From the NCBI GenBank assembly GCA_002205965.3, contig NADL03000683.1:1-64000 (forward strand): DNA of 64,000 nt, given 5' to 3'. The notes under the pieces are model-generated. The model saw nothing but the letters and a program-made list of their open reading frames with translations, was not told the origin of the DNA and did not search any database. Position 1 is the stretch's first letter, and each line of letters starts with the position of its first letter. The translations under genes and the position numbers were made by a program. This document shows positions 18,830 through 29,487 of this stretch, piece by piece. Source of the DNA: Kappaphycus alvarezii. Taxonomy: Eukaryota > Rhodophyta > Florideophyceae > Gigartinales > Solieriaceae.

Positions 18830-20337
18830 TGTTAGGCGCAGATTTTTTTTGTCGCCGTCATCTACAGACCTTCAGTTTACTGTACTACCTATCCTTGTCC
18901 AAATTTGCTTATAGTTCCGGTCCTCCCTCGTCCTCCCTGAACCTCGCTTATCATTACCGCGGTCCTCTCCAAATTTACTTCCATTTTATCTAGATATTTT
19001 TACACTGTATCCACCCCTCTGAATCGATCCCGAATTAAGTTCTTTTTCCCTTTTTGCTTACCTCCTCCTCCAAAATCTTTTTTTTGAGACAAAGGGCGCA
19101 AATGCACTACTACAAAAATCCCTTGCAGATTTATTTTACCTATTTCTAATCTATAGAACCTGCCCCGGGAGCCTATTTAAACACCTTTATTCCAAGTCTT
19201 AAACGCTCCCGATCATTTTGCTCAGCACTCCTGTCCCCCTACACACCCCGCTCACCCCTTTTACAGAAACATGACGTCAAATCGCCCCTCTGTCCCTATC
19301 TCCAAAAACCGCCCTTCCCGTCCCATCAATGGCCTTCGTCTCGCCGCCTACGGGCCAACCGATGCCGACGACTACATCCGGCGTCAAACAAAGAAGAAAA
19401 TCATCGAGTTCGTTCGCCGCCTCTTCATAGAAGAAGAGGCGAGGGAGGTAAGTGAGGATGAGACTGAGAAAGTCGAGGAGGAGAGCGGGGAGTCCTTCGA
19501 GGAATGGTTAGCCCCTGAGCTAGTGTACGAGACTCAGGGGAAAGAGGATGAGGTTAAAGAGGAGGATGAGGTTGAAGAGGAGGATGAGGATGAGGATGAG
19601 GATGAGGATGAGGATGAGGATGAAGAGGAGGAAGAAAAGGATGACGAGGACGAGGACGAGTTGGAGGAGGGAAATGGGGGCATGGAAAGTGTTTTACTGG
19701 TGGGGCCTGGACTGGAGAGTATGGATCAAGTGGTGCCGACGCTGGAACCGGATGGAGATATCTTTAGTAGTTTAGATATCTCCCAGGAGGGAATAGAGAG
19801 CTGTGAGCCATTCGCAGATATTTGTGGGGACTGCTTGGACAGCATGGATATTTTAGAGGAGTTGTTTGGATCTGATTTAGAGAATGGGAAATAAGAGGAC
19901 CTCATTGATTGTTAGTTTCTTAAGTATCTTTTGTTTAGAGTATATCATCCACACAAATTGTTTGTATGCATTTCCTGGTACCTTCTGTAGTTTTGTTCGG
20001 ACTTTAGGGGTAGCCAAAAGTCTATATAAGCTGAGTAAACCGCTTCCTCATGGAGAGGTCAAGCAAGTTGGCAGACAGCTTCAAGCTCAGTCCCAAATAG
20101 TTAGGAAGTTGAGAGTCAACTTCAGACCCAAGAAGCATTTATTTTACCCTAGTCACTAAGCATAGGTGGTAGACCCTGCCCCTTCCATACTTGCTTGTAG
20201 CCCATTCAACTGTCTTCCCTATACACTCCTTTTCGTTCGTTCAACTATACCACGGTAGCACTTTTGTCGCTTGCAACACCTCCTTCTTGGGGTGGTTGAT
20301 TCTGAATATCTCTTCTCCCGACGATTTACCCCTATCA
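18830..20337 (+). repeat. LTR3 of the tandem array
   Basis: 1508 bp, TGTTAGGCGCAG to CCCCTATCA, with both TATA boxes (19174 and 20023) and an intact acidic ORF. The sequence after the terminal CA is GCCAC and then unrelated DNA. Confidence 0.9.
19271..19894 (+). CDS. LTR-encoded acidic protein, LTR3 copy (207 aa)
   Basis: Intact version, differing from the LTR1 copy only by an 8-residue shorter Asp/Glu run. Same order: basic Ser/Pro N-terminus, GPTDADDYIRRQTKKK, IEFVRRLF, FEEW, APELVYE, acidic run, C-terminal acidic-hydrophobic domain ending FGSDLENGK. Being in the 3' LTR, it can be transcribed from its own TATA box without the genomic promoter. Function unknown; see the LTR1 copy. Confidence 0.8.
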   Translation: MTSNRPSVPISKNRPSRPINGLRLAAYGPTDADDYIRRQTKKKIIEFVRRLFIEEEAREVSEDETEKVEEESGESFEEWLAPELVYETQGKEDEVKEEDEVEEEDEDEDEDEDEDEDEEEEEKDDEDEDELEEGNGGMESVLLVGPGLESMDQVVPTLEPDGDIFSSLDISQEGIESCEPFADICGDCLDSMDILEELFGSDLENGK

Positions 20338-22287
20338 GCCACACTGAGAATTCTCGAGGTTCAATGTTTGCCGGAAGTCCGGAGCATGGGGGACAGTACA
20401 CCCATTCTTTAGCACCCAGGAGGGCCACGGAAGCGCGAAACGCCTGCCTCCTGGAATCTCCAAGAGGATTTCGTTCTTGTACTGCCTTATGGATTGCGTC
20501 CGTCAAAGACTTTTGCGAAAGTGTTTTTTATGAGCAATTTACACTGAACGGGATAATCCTAGACAGCAGGCAAAAGTCGACCACCTCCGATGGGCGTCTG
20601 TAGCTGCTCCGTACGTTCCCAGCTCCTTGATATGACCTGGAAGCAAGGTCTTGCAAAGCTTGTTAGACGATGAGCTAGAAGCCAAGAATGCCGCCGCCGC
20701 AATGCTGTCTCAGGGAAGGGGCCTCTCCAACATGAGAAACCCGCATTCCTTCGTCTGACATTGCTGCGAGATCACTCGCTATTCAACAGTATGTTATGGG
20801 GTAGGTGCGCTTTCTTACTGCGAGTGTTTCAAAAGTTGGCCGCTTCTACCTAAACCCTTGCCCGCTGTAGCTCCCCATTGGCGCCACAGCTATCTGGACC
20901 GCTGAAGTCTGCCCCAAATATTTGGAGTGTAGAACGATGCCAGGTCTGTAGTGTTGCATCGCTATGTAGGCCGTCCTAATTGCCAGAACTTAGATCCTCT
21001 GATGCGCCGTTATCATTTTCTGGCTCTGATGTACCCGCGAAGCAATCATTCAGAGATTTGCAAGTCTGGTTCTGCCACTATGGGTACGAGACACTCCGCA
21101 GTTTATTCCTAGACACGGTTTGAAGCCCGGCGGTCGCACATGTCAACAGGGAGCCGCCCTCCTGCTCCCTGCCACAGTCCATTGCTCCGTGGATATCCTA
21201 GTCCAACCTACCCCCGCTTACTCTATATGCTCCATACTACTGAGACAAACGGACTACGCTGTGGATTAGATGCCATAAATGCGGACGCCCGAATGCCCTA
21301 CAGCCGCTTGAGAGGCAACCGGAACAATATCATTGTAAGCATTTATGCCAACAACACCACAAACCCCTTCAAAAAGGCAAGAACCACTTCCGTTCTTTGC
21401 CCTCACTGGATTTCTTGCCCACATGCATGGCAAAGTAGCACTGCGATTTGTCCTCTCAGACCCTCTCACAACTTTACTTAGCAGTGAAGGTCTGAACCGA
21501 ACAGAGCGCCCCAGCTATGACGCTTCTCTTACCTTAGGAACTGGAACCTCGCCTCTGTTACATCGATCCTGACTGAAGTTGAGAACATTGCCAGTGCAGC
21601 AATGACGGAACCATCAAGCAATGCAACATCCACGTGATTCATATGGCCGTCGAGTGCCTTCTTTACATCACGTGCTACTTACTTATGCCTCCGCCATAGG
21701 AGACAAGCAGTTTCCCTCGCCCAAAATTTCCCCTAGCGAGAATGGCACCCAAATCTTACTGACAACAACATTGGCCCTGCAGACTTCGCATGATATTACC
21801 TCTTGGGACACTTTTCAAAATTTAAACTGAAACTCACATGGCTTCCTTTACGCAAGCGTACGTTCCACGTGAGCTGCATGTGGGCCCGTTTGCCGTTCTG
21901 CTTTGCCTCACCAGGAAGTCAGAAGGCCGTGGTAAGGCTGGTTCATGCTGCAAAGCACTGGAACTGATCACTGGGGTGACAGAGAGGGTTATGAGAACTG
22001 TTTCGAGGTTGACGAATTGTTCAAGCGGTTTGGGTCAGATAAAGTGCAAACCGGATGGCTACGAGTCACTTAAACAATAAACTGTGTCATCCACTAATGT
22101 TGAGCAAAAGACCAAAACGACGGGGTCGTTTTTCCGAACCTCGGCGATGGTCTTGGGTCCGACACAAAAGCCGCGCAAGTTTGAAACATTCATGATTCCA
22201 CTGGTACAATGTGATCGGGGTTATTCGGCACGGATGAAGCTCCTAGTACTGGCTATTCCATATTGGAGTCGTTAAAGGGACAAAATT
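20338..22287. other. Unassigned sequence between LTR3 and LTR-C
   Basis: Short frames on both strands but none with a recognised family. On the minus strand 20506-20340 reads as a short stretch with AIHKAVQERNPLGDSRRQAF that ends exactly at LTR3. On the plus strand 21230-21370 has a Cys/His-rich stretch that could be a dead finger. I cannot support a gene. Confidence 0.4.
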
Positions 22288-22292
22288 GCCAC

Positions 22293-23650
22293 TGAAAGGG
22301 TAAAGATGGCGTCAACGGAAAAGGGAACCGTCAACCACCTGAGATGAGAGTTGTTGCAGGCGACTAAAGTGCTACAGTAGACGTTAACGGATAAGATCGA
22401 GGAGTGGTAGCGAAAGAATAGTTGTTGCTCTGGTAATCAATTCTAAAAGGGCAGGCCCTACCACCTTACTTACAGGGTAGATAGCTGATAGAAGGTTTTT
22501 CGGGCGAAGTTCACTCCCAACTTGCCTTCCTTCTTCTGAAGGAAGCAATTTATCCAGATTACATAGGCTTTTTTCGGACCAAAATCTCGATAAAACTATT
22601 AAAAGCACCACAAACACAGAAAAATACCTCATGTGGACTTAGTTAATTTGACAAAAGATACTTGACAGATATGAAAAAATATCCTCCCCACACTCTTCCT
22701 CCTCCAGATCAAAACCTAGCACTTCCCTCAAGACATCGTAAGTACCAATGTAGTCTCTACACATACCCGTGGATGGCCCACGATTGCCTACCCCTTCCTG
22801 CAAGGAATGCAGCTCACCTCATGCCCCTCCACCCGGGTCCATAGCCAAGACCAACTGATCCAACCAATTCATTCATTCCACTCTCATATAACCTGGTTCG
22901 ACATCCCCCTCTTCATCCACCGACTCCTCGGTCTCCTCTTCTTACTCCCAGGACTCTTCCGTGCCCTCCTATTCTACTATCACGTAGACCAATTCTGGTG
23001 CCATCTCAACGTCGAAGCACTCCTCTGCTTTAACATCATCTCCTTCTGAGTCCCCCATACCGCGTCCTGCACCTCGATTTCTACCGAATGACGGGCTGTA
23101 AGCTCCGCCAAGCGCTTTCTTGTTTGTCGACGCAGGAATTCCTCTACGTCGGTTGGGATCGAAAATAATAGAGAAGTGAAGGTGATGGGTGTAGGATGGC
23201 GCGATATGGTAATGGGGCGAGACAGGGATAGTCCACTCGTGTTGACAGGCAAAGGGGTTAAAAGTATCGATTGGCTGTGGTTAGAAGGCTGTGGGTAAAT
23301 TTTCGTCTGCACCCGAAGGGTTTAAAAAGTGTCAACAGGCTCATATTGGCAGTCCTTCTTAATCAAAAAATAGGTTTTAATTATTCTTCCAGTGAGAATT
23401 AGTGAAATCGCCATTAAAAGGATGATTTATGACGAACATTAAAATCAGAAATCTTGATTATAGAAAGAGATGGTGAAGTCTGAAGAAAATCAAATAACCC
23501 GATATCACGATAAGAATCACCGTCAAAGATGGAGATAGAAGTACATAAAAGAGGAAAAGATTGGGGTATAAAGAGACAGTAATTTCATCGCGTAAAAGAA
23601 ACAAGAAATTGTAAAGAGAAACATTAGGAGAAAGAAATCCTGCGCGAAAA
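22293..23650 (-). repeat. LTR-C, highly divergent family-1 LTR
   Basis: Minus-strand copy. Its 3' end (TTTACCCTTTCA, TG at 22293 on the plus strand) matches the family-1 terminus. The block around 22360-22400 matches the conserved CTGTAGCACTTTAGTCGC motif. The acidic ORF region (23312-22660) and the TATA-type boxes follow the same order. A possible primer site TGGCAATTTTGTCCC follows one base after the LTR end (minus strand, 22291-22277). The right edge near 23650 is an estimate. No internal coding region is recognisable to the left, so it may be a solo LTR. Confidence 0.55.
22660..23312 (-). pseudogene. LTR-encoded acidic protein, copy C, broken
   Basis: The first frame (23312-22980, 110 residues) keeps the signature PTDVEEFLRRQTRKRL. 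Further matches follow with frame changes and stops: APELVY near 23000, a Glu-rich segment near 22930, and a C-terminal piece with DVLREVLGFDLEEEE near 22720 that aligns with DILEELFGSDLE of the intact copies. A TTTTTAAA box lies just upstream (near 23322). Strongly diverged but colinear over its whole length. Confidence 0.55.
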
Positions 23651-23659
23651 TATAACACC

Positions 23660-26600
23660 ATCAGTTTCTCCCTTTACAATAACTTTAAGTTCGCTGGTAT
23701 TAAGTTTTATTCTAGAGATGGTATTAAGCTTCGCTAAGTTCTTCACTTCAATCTTATACGGGAACTTCATCACTGCTGATTGTCTTGCGTTCTGCTCCCG
23801 GTGTGTGGAATTCGGTTGGCTACCACAAGAGAGATCAGATATCTCAATCTATGCCCCCAAGGCATCTAAAAAAGCGCTGAATCATTTCAGTGCCGTTCTT
23901 GTCCAGATATTGAATACGGGAATCATCATGGTGCAAAGAACTCCATCCAGCGGCATTAGTTCCCGGAAACGAGATCTGGAATCGTTTTATCTCAGAGTCT
24001 TTAAAAAATCTTCCTTTCCTGAAAATAGTTACAAAACGTCCTAGCTTGGCTATCTAATCTTTTATCTGACAAGCATGTGCCCTCGAATATCCTTTTCTAT
24101 CTTTCATTTTAGAGGCATCATGTCGTTGTGATATGTTTGGGGCTAAACTGTATACGGTTTCCGACGCATTCGATGCATCTTTCGCACTAAAGCCCGAGCT
24201 GGAGGAGTTACTGAATCGTTCAATTCCTATTTAGATGCTTACGTACATCAAATCCCTGTACAATGTGATCAATACGAATTCGACTATATCATAAAGCCAT
24301 TTAATGATTGACCCGTCGGCAACAAAAGAAGCAAACTTGAAGGATGAGATTTCTGATTTTCCTATAGTCCAATGCGTGTTACGCGACTGATTCAGTCTAC
24401 GTCCGTTATATGTCTTGGGCAATACGGAAAAACACACACCGCCACCTGGCGTCCGATACCAGCTTTCCCTTTAAGGATCTTGCGATTCAGTAGCTTCAGT
24501 GTCTTCAACGACGATCCATGGGTGTCTCGTCACTGACGACTGTCAACTTGTCTGTGGCAAGGCAACGGTTGGTAGAGCGGTGAAGAAGCTTGGCTGCTAA
24601 GGCTTGGCAGTATTACTCCCTGGACTGTAAAGCCGGACCTTGTTCCAATATCTTTTGGGGGGCGTGTGACGGTTGCGAGTCACGAGAGCCAAAAGGCTGA
24701 TACAGGTTTATCTACTACTTGAGCGACGGTATCGCGAGCCTTGTGATGCTCCACGGGATATGCGTGGAGAGTGTCCTCCTAAGACACAAAGTTGGGCGGT
24801 TCCACTTCTATGTAGACGCTGAACCACATAAGCGCCAAAACACGATACGGGTACTCCGTACAGTAGCTCCACTTGTATGTAGACGCTGAGCCACAGTAGC
24901 GCCAACGGCTGCACGAAGCCTCGAAAAGGGGTATAACCCGAAGATTAGGCAAAGGGAAACCCGGGCGAGATAGAAACAGTAATAGCCACGGTCTTCAATG
25001 ACGAAGGGCTTCGACGCAAACGAAAGATGGGAACAAAATCCAGAGCCTGCACCGGGGTCCCTTTTTTGTGTAGCATCAAAAGACTCTAGAGGTATGTATA
25101 ATTACTAGTTAGCTATCTACAAATGACTACAAGTTACAGTTACTATGGTTAACCCTAAGTAAAGTTAATCCCAAACCGTTACTTGCGAGCCTTGACGGCG
25201 TCAAGAGAATGATAAATATGCACATTAATTGGCCCAATGGGCGAGCGTGACCTGAAAATAATCTGGGTGCCCTCATTGAGCTAGGCCATGCCCCATAGGG
25301 GCAAATTACATGGTCAGTAGCCGTAGAGCTTACAGGGGGCAGCTGACGGCAGCTGATCAATAGAAAAAGTCACTGTATAGTTAGTTATGACAGTTAGAGC
25401 CAATAAAAGTCCTCGAAATTCGAGCAATAAGTAGTCTACTTCTCGTCAAGGGCGTGCATCAGTGGCCCGTTGCACTACAGTTACTTTAATCTTTACTCCT
25501 CTCTATTGCAAATCCAGCGCATGAAATGACAAAAAATTCACGAAATGAGTTGTGTCGGCAGATATTAGACACCCGAAACTGTGATCTTGACGTCACGCAG
25601 TGGGATATCTGGAGCAAGTTGTAAGAAACGCCGCCAATAGGAAAAGATCGAGTATGGAGATCCCATACAGTCATCTATCTGAACTCCTTGTATTAGTGAA
25701 TCATACACTCTCTTAATGAAGGAAGAAAGGTCCAGCGACTCAGAGACTAGCGCAAGTCCGAGCTCGTGTGCAGGGAGGCTGCTGAAAGGTTGTAGGGATA
25801 AAAAAGCACCTGGGAGTCCCAGTTTAGCCGATTCCTGCAAGAGTCGAGGAGAGTTGGACCGCCATCTTGTCGTGCCTCCCGAAATCGTCGCTAGAGTCAC
25901 TAGCGACTGCATTCAGGCTCTTAACAAAGTTATCCCTTTCGCGGTTTGTTGGTTAGAGAAGATCGAACTTGTCCCCTTCTGCAGCGGGGGAATGGCAGAA
26001 AGCTTTCTGGAGGTGCAATTTGCTTTTTTCCATAGTCACTCACCCCAGAAGAAGCGTTTTCCTGGACTCATAGGGAAATAGGCTATCGCTAGAGAGAGAT
26101 CCCGAAACATCCAAAATCCCTAATTGTGAGTGGCAAAGTGACTAGAAAGTCGTGAAAGCTCTGGATTCAGTATCTGAGGGTCCGTAGCTTTCAAATAAGC
26201 TATAGAACGTTCGGATCGACCATTATTTTCTTGACTTACCTGGAAATCTAAAAATCGCCGTTTTTTTGTCGTGATCTGGGGGAAAACTAATAGAACCCAC
26301 CGCATTCGTTGGCAGGGGGTCCAGTTGGACACGTGGACACGTGGCAAAACAAAAATTTGTCCCTCGCTCCTATAGACCTGTATACCTAATACACATGTGC
26401 ACCCCTTTCTTCTACCCTTTTTTTCCCCTTTTTTCTCGATTGATAGTAGCTGTATTGGATTTTATTCGCGGGGCTCCTGGATTTTACCGAGGATATGCAG
26501 CTGTCTTGCTCCCATATTGCAGAGTATTACCGCGAAGGGACCCCAGGGTAGAAATTCGGGCGAGGCCACACTACCAACTTTGGAATCGTTAATTCTTCTT

Positions 26601-26690
26601 ACCATTTGTGCCCATACAAGGGCGGACACAAGGAGAGGGTTCCGCGGACATGAAAATGCTCAAAAGTCCTCAAGCCACTCTCGACTGCCC
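23660..26690. other. Unassigned region, with one direct repeat
   Basis: No recognisable gene. It holds a 36-bp imperfect direct repeat (24802-24837 and 24869-24904). A minus-strand frame of 115 codons at 25912-25565 has no family I recognise. Confidence 0.4.
24802..24904. repeat. 36-bp direct repeat pair
   Basis: CCACTT-TATGTAGACGCTGA followed by CCACA-AGCGCCA occurs at 24802-24837 and 24869-24904 with four mismatches. Confidence 0.7.
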
Positions 26691-26696
26691 CCTCCA

Positions 26697-27294
26697 TGTT
26701 GTATTTCACTTCACAGACCTTACAGCTTTACACGAATTCACTGCATCTACTGTACTGTAGATTAAAACCACTAGTAACCTTACAACCAGGCCTACTAGGC
26801 ACTTTGCTGTCATTACACCTTCCTTACAGTTCTGAACACAGCGTTTGACCCCATTGGTACACTTGGAATAGTTAAGGGGGAGTTGCACACTGGGATATTA
26901 TATCATTGCTTTACCAATCAAAAGTCGCCTTGCCATCCCATGCCACCTGAACCAATGTACTTCTTACATCTTGTCAGAGTATGTCACTCGTGCCGACTAC
27001 AAATTCTGAAAGCGCTACTTACGATACCGTCAGGGCTGTTTTACGGGAACACCTTTGAATTCGCTACTATTAGACTGCATTTTCCTTTAGTTTGTAGCTA
27101 TCTTCAGTTCTATATAAACCCTGGTCTGGAGCGGCCGGCTTAACCCAGCCAGCCTCAACCAAAGTTTCAACCATAGTTCTACCTTGATCTGCTCGTGTGC
27201 GCTTAACACACCACATCGTGGTAGCATCGCAAGTAAGTTGTGCCTTATTGTGCGTTTTTCCAATCCGCCAGTTGGGATAAAATCTCTACTAGAT
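26697..27294 (+). repeat. LTR-D, chromovirus-type LTR
   Basis: About 598 bp starting TGTTGTATTTC, closely similar (about 95 percent by eye) to the LTR at 38281-38877. Similarity ends at ACTAGAT in both. It contains TATATAAA at 27111-27118. The expected CA terminus is not visible. It is either a solo LTR or the separated 5' LTR of the chromovirus at 33507-38877. Confidence 0.8.
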
Positions 27295-27368
27295 TTATCT
27301 CAGCTGTCCGATTGCAAACAGAGACTAACCTTGTGTTTTTCACTCTGACCCTTACGCGGTAACCCACA

Positions 27369-28097
27369 GTGTCGTACAACATTAAGTCAAAGGGCCGCCC
27401 TCCTTCGCCGTCAGAGTACGACTCAGAAGACCTCGCCGACTTCCGTTCCCCGCTCACCTCGCCATTAGTACCGATTGGCGAGGAAGAAGGTCCCAAGACT
27501 TCGCCTCGTCCGTCGACTCCGAGAACCCCGATCGCCTTACTCAGCCCCGAGGAGCCCAAGACACCGACGCCGACTTGCCAAGATCTTGTCTTACCCCGAG
27601 CACTTGCAGGGGCGCCTGCCTTTGTTACGGTCGAAGAGCCTCGTACCCCTTTTCGATCGTTTGCCCTACCCCCATCGACCGGACTTTGATCATTACCCCT
27701 GGTCCCGAGGAAGCCATCGCGTCCGACCGTCTCGAACCCGTCAAGGCCACCGACAAGTTCAAGGGATCCTCCGAGAAGGCTTCAAGTACTGCCGGACGCC
27801 GCCTCTGGGTCGATCCAAAGGGTGGTAAACCATCGAATCCGGAAGGCTATGCCCTCGAAAAGGACGCGGATGAACAAGAATCCGAAGTCCTCTCCGTTCC
27901 ATTGTCGTCATTATCAAGTCAACTGCTCCGATCGCGTTCAGTACTTCGAGCACCTCCGTTCCCGTCGTCACATCCGCCGTACAAGCAAGAAGGAGTTCAA
28001 GTGCAAGGACTGCAATATTGAGTTGTTCAGTGAACAAGACCTTGTCCGCCATCAGAACGGGGCTCATCATCGACTCACAGTCAGGGGTCACAATTAG
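27369..28097 (+). pseudogene. C2H2 zinc-finger ORF, frame-broken, possible host gene
   Basis: Three consecutive frames appear to be parts of one product of about 240 residues. 27369-27690 is Pro/Ser/Thr/Glu-rich. 27680-27880 is hydrophilic (SSEKASSTAGRRLWVDPKGG). 27890-28097 ends with two zinc-finger-like units, FHCRHYQVNC...HLRSRRH and KEFKCKDCNIE...VRHQNGAHH. The second is a good C2H2 pattern (C-X2-C, then H-X5-H); the first is atypical. It begins 75 bp after LTR-D and 250 bp after its TATA box. Codon choice is richer in G/C than in the Ty3 elements. It could be a host regulator or part of the LINE-like element downstream; function not assigned. Confidence 0.45.
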
Positions 28098-28530
28098 TAT
28101 CTTTATTTTCCATTAAAATTGCTTGTTTTTGAGTAGGAAAAAGGAAAATAGAGCAATAATTTCATTTCTCAATCGACTTCGTGTGTGTATTGTGTTCAAC
28201 CTCTCGCTGTGATTGCAAACTTTCCTCTGCTGCCCCCAGATCCTTGTAGTAGAACTTACAATTGTAAATCCGTATCGCCATCAGGACCTAGACAGGACAA
28301 CCGCCGCAAAGAAAGAATCGGAAGAAGGGCTACTATAACGCACCCGACGTGACTGACGTCAACCCTTACGTCAGAGAAGGAACTTTTTGTAAGTGCTCCT
28401 GGCGGATTTGAACCCTTGAACCCGCGACCACTTCATCAGGAGCTGCTTACACTTAACCACTAGATCACCAAGACCGGAAATTGAAGGTGCAAGGAGAGCC
28501 AATCAGGTTGTAAATCACAGTTTTTTCAAT
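28098..28530. other. Intergenic stretch holding a tRNA-like sequence
   Basis: No coding frame. The only feature is the tRNA-like element at 28393-28474. Confidence 0.5.
28393..28474 (-). tRNA. tRNA-like sequence (pseudo-tRNA or SINE head)
   Basis: Minus strand, 82 nt. GATCTAGTGGTTAAG fits a D-arm/A-box, and GGTTCAAATCC is a perfect B-box. A six-pair acceptor stem forms between TCTTGG and CCAGGA. The T-arm carries a duplicated GGTTCAA, adding about 8 nt to the loop, and I cannot draw a good anticodon stem, so no anticodon is assigned. More likely a dead tRNA or tRNA-derived repeat than a working gene. Confidence 0.4.
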
Positions 28531-28584
28531 AATCATTGCTACACCCCGCCATCCACCCCCTCCACGCTTCGTCCGTTACCATCG

Positions 28585-29487
28585 GTGCAGCTCCCCGAAA
28601 TCGACCCCGCTATTGGCCACAATATTCTCAATCTCCCGAAGGCGCGCCATATGATTGGCCACCCGGAAGATTTTTCCCAGGCCGACCTTGCCCGCGCCCG
28701 CGCCCTCCTCGCCACCGTCACCGAAAACCAATGCCGCCTCGACCCCCGCACGGGCGAGCCCGAACCCGTTCGTCGGCCTGCCCCCGACCTCCTCCACGTG
28801 GGATTTGCCCCGTCCACTACTTCCTCCTTCCCATCTTTTGACACAGCCCAACGCCAGCTCTGCTCAGCCGCCGCCCTTGCCAAGACAAACCTGCCCCCCT
28901 TCGTCCTAGTCCCGCACGTCGGGAAATTGTTCTACCTTTAATTTCCCGCCCCGGCCCGCCCTGACGTTTTCAACGTCCACGCCCATCTTCGTCTCACGTA
29001 TCCGGACCTGCACGTCTCGCCGCTTACGCTTACGCAGCACTGCTCCACACTGGATATCCCTGCCGCCCAGGGTGTGGCCACCCGCCTCCAACGTGAAGCG
29101 GCTCGCCTGGTGAGCCCCAAGCTGCGCTCGTGGGTTGCCCCCCACGTCCGCAACGCCATGGAGATCGCCCTCCGTCACGATGCCCGCCTCATTGCTGAGG
29201 AGCGCCGCCCGACCCCCGGGATTCCCGCCCGCACGCCCGCCCAAACACCGGCCCCAAATCCCGTCAAACCCACCGCTCCGGCCCCGACCAAACCCGTTCC
29301 GACCTCACCCGGCCCCGCACGAGCCCCCAAACGCCCCAACGGGGGCACACCTTCCTCCCCCCTGCCGCTCCCCACCCCGACCCTCGATACACACCCGACC
29401 TCACACTTCGGTCCCCGGGCTCTTCCACGTCGGCGTCAAAACGCCGATGCCCCGCCCACGAAGAAGCCCAGGCGTCGGAGTTCCTAA
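28585..29487 (+). pseudogene. LINE ORF1, one in-frame stop
   Basis: A single frame of about 300 codons interrupted only by TAA at 28939-28941. The N-terminal part is Ala/Leu-rich and helical (SQADLARARALLATV). The middle (29074-29200) contains ATRLQREAARLV and WVAPHVRNAMEIAL. The C-terminal third is almost pure Pro/Ala/Thr with a terminal basic cluster KKPRRRSS, a likely nuclear localisation or RNA-binding signal. Position before RT and basic tail suggest an ORF1-type nucleic-acid-binding protein. No RRM or knuckle is visible. The stop codon overlaps the next ATG (TAATG). Confidence 0.5.

Larger units (their letters stand above)
11283..20337 (+). mobile_element. Family-1 Ty3-like LTR retrotransposon, tandem copy A2
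   Basis: LTR2 (11283-12781), primer site (12784), gag (12871), pol (13587-17736), ORF3 (17733-18794), a G6 tract (18824-18829) and LTR3 (18830-20337). This is the better preserved copy; ORF3 and the LTR3 acidic ORF are intact. The five bases after LTR3 are GCCAC, which do not match the ACATT before LTR1. The array therefore lacks an obvious target duplication. Confidence 0.9.

Noticed and set aside
20338..22292. GCCAC present both after LTR3 (20338-20342) and before LTR-C (22288-22292) as a shared target duplication
   Set aside because: The two LTRs are in opposite orientation and very different in age; a 5-bp match is easily chance.
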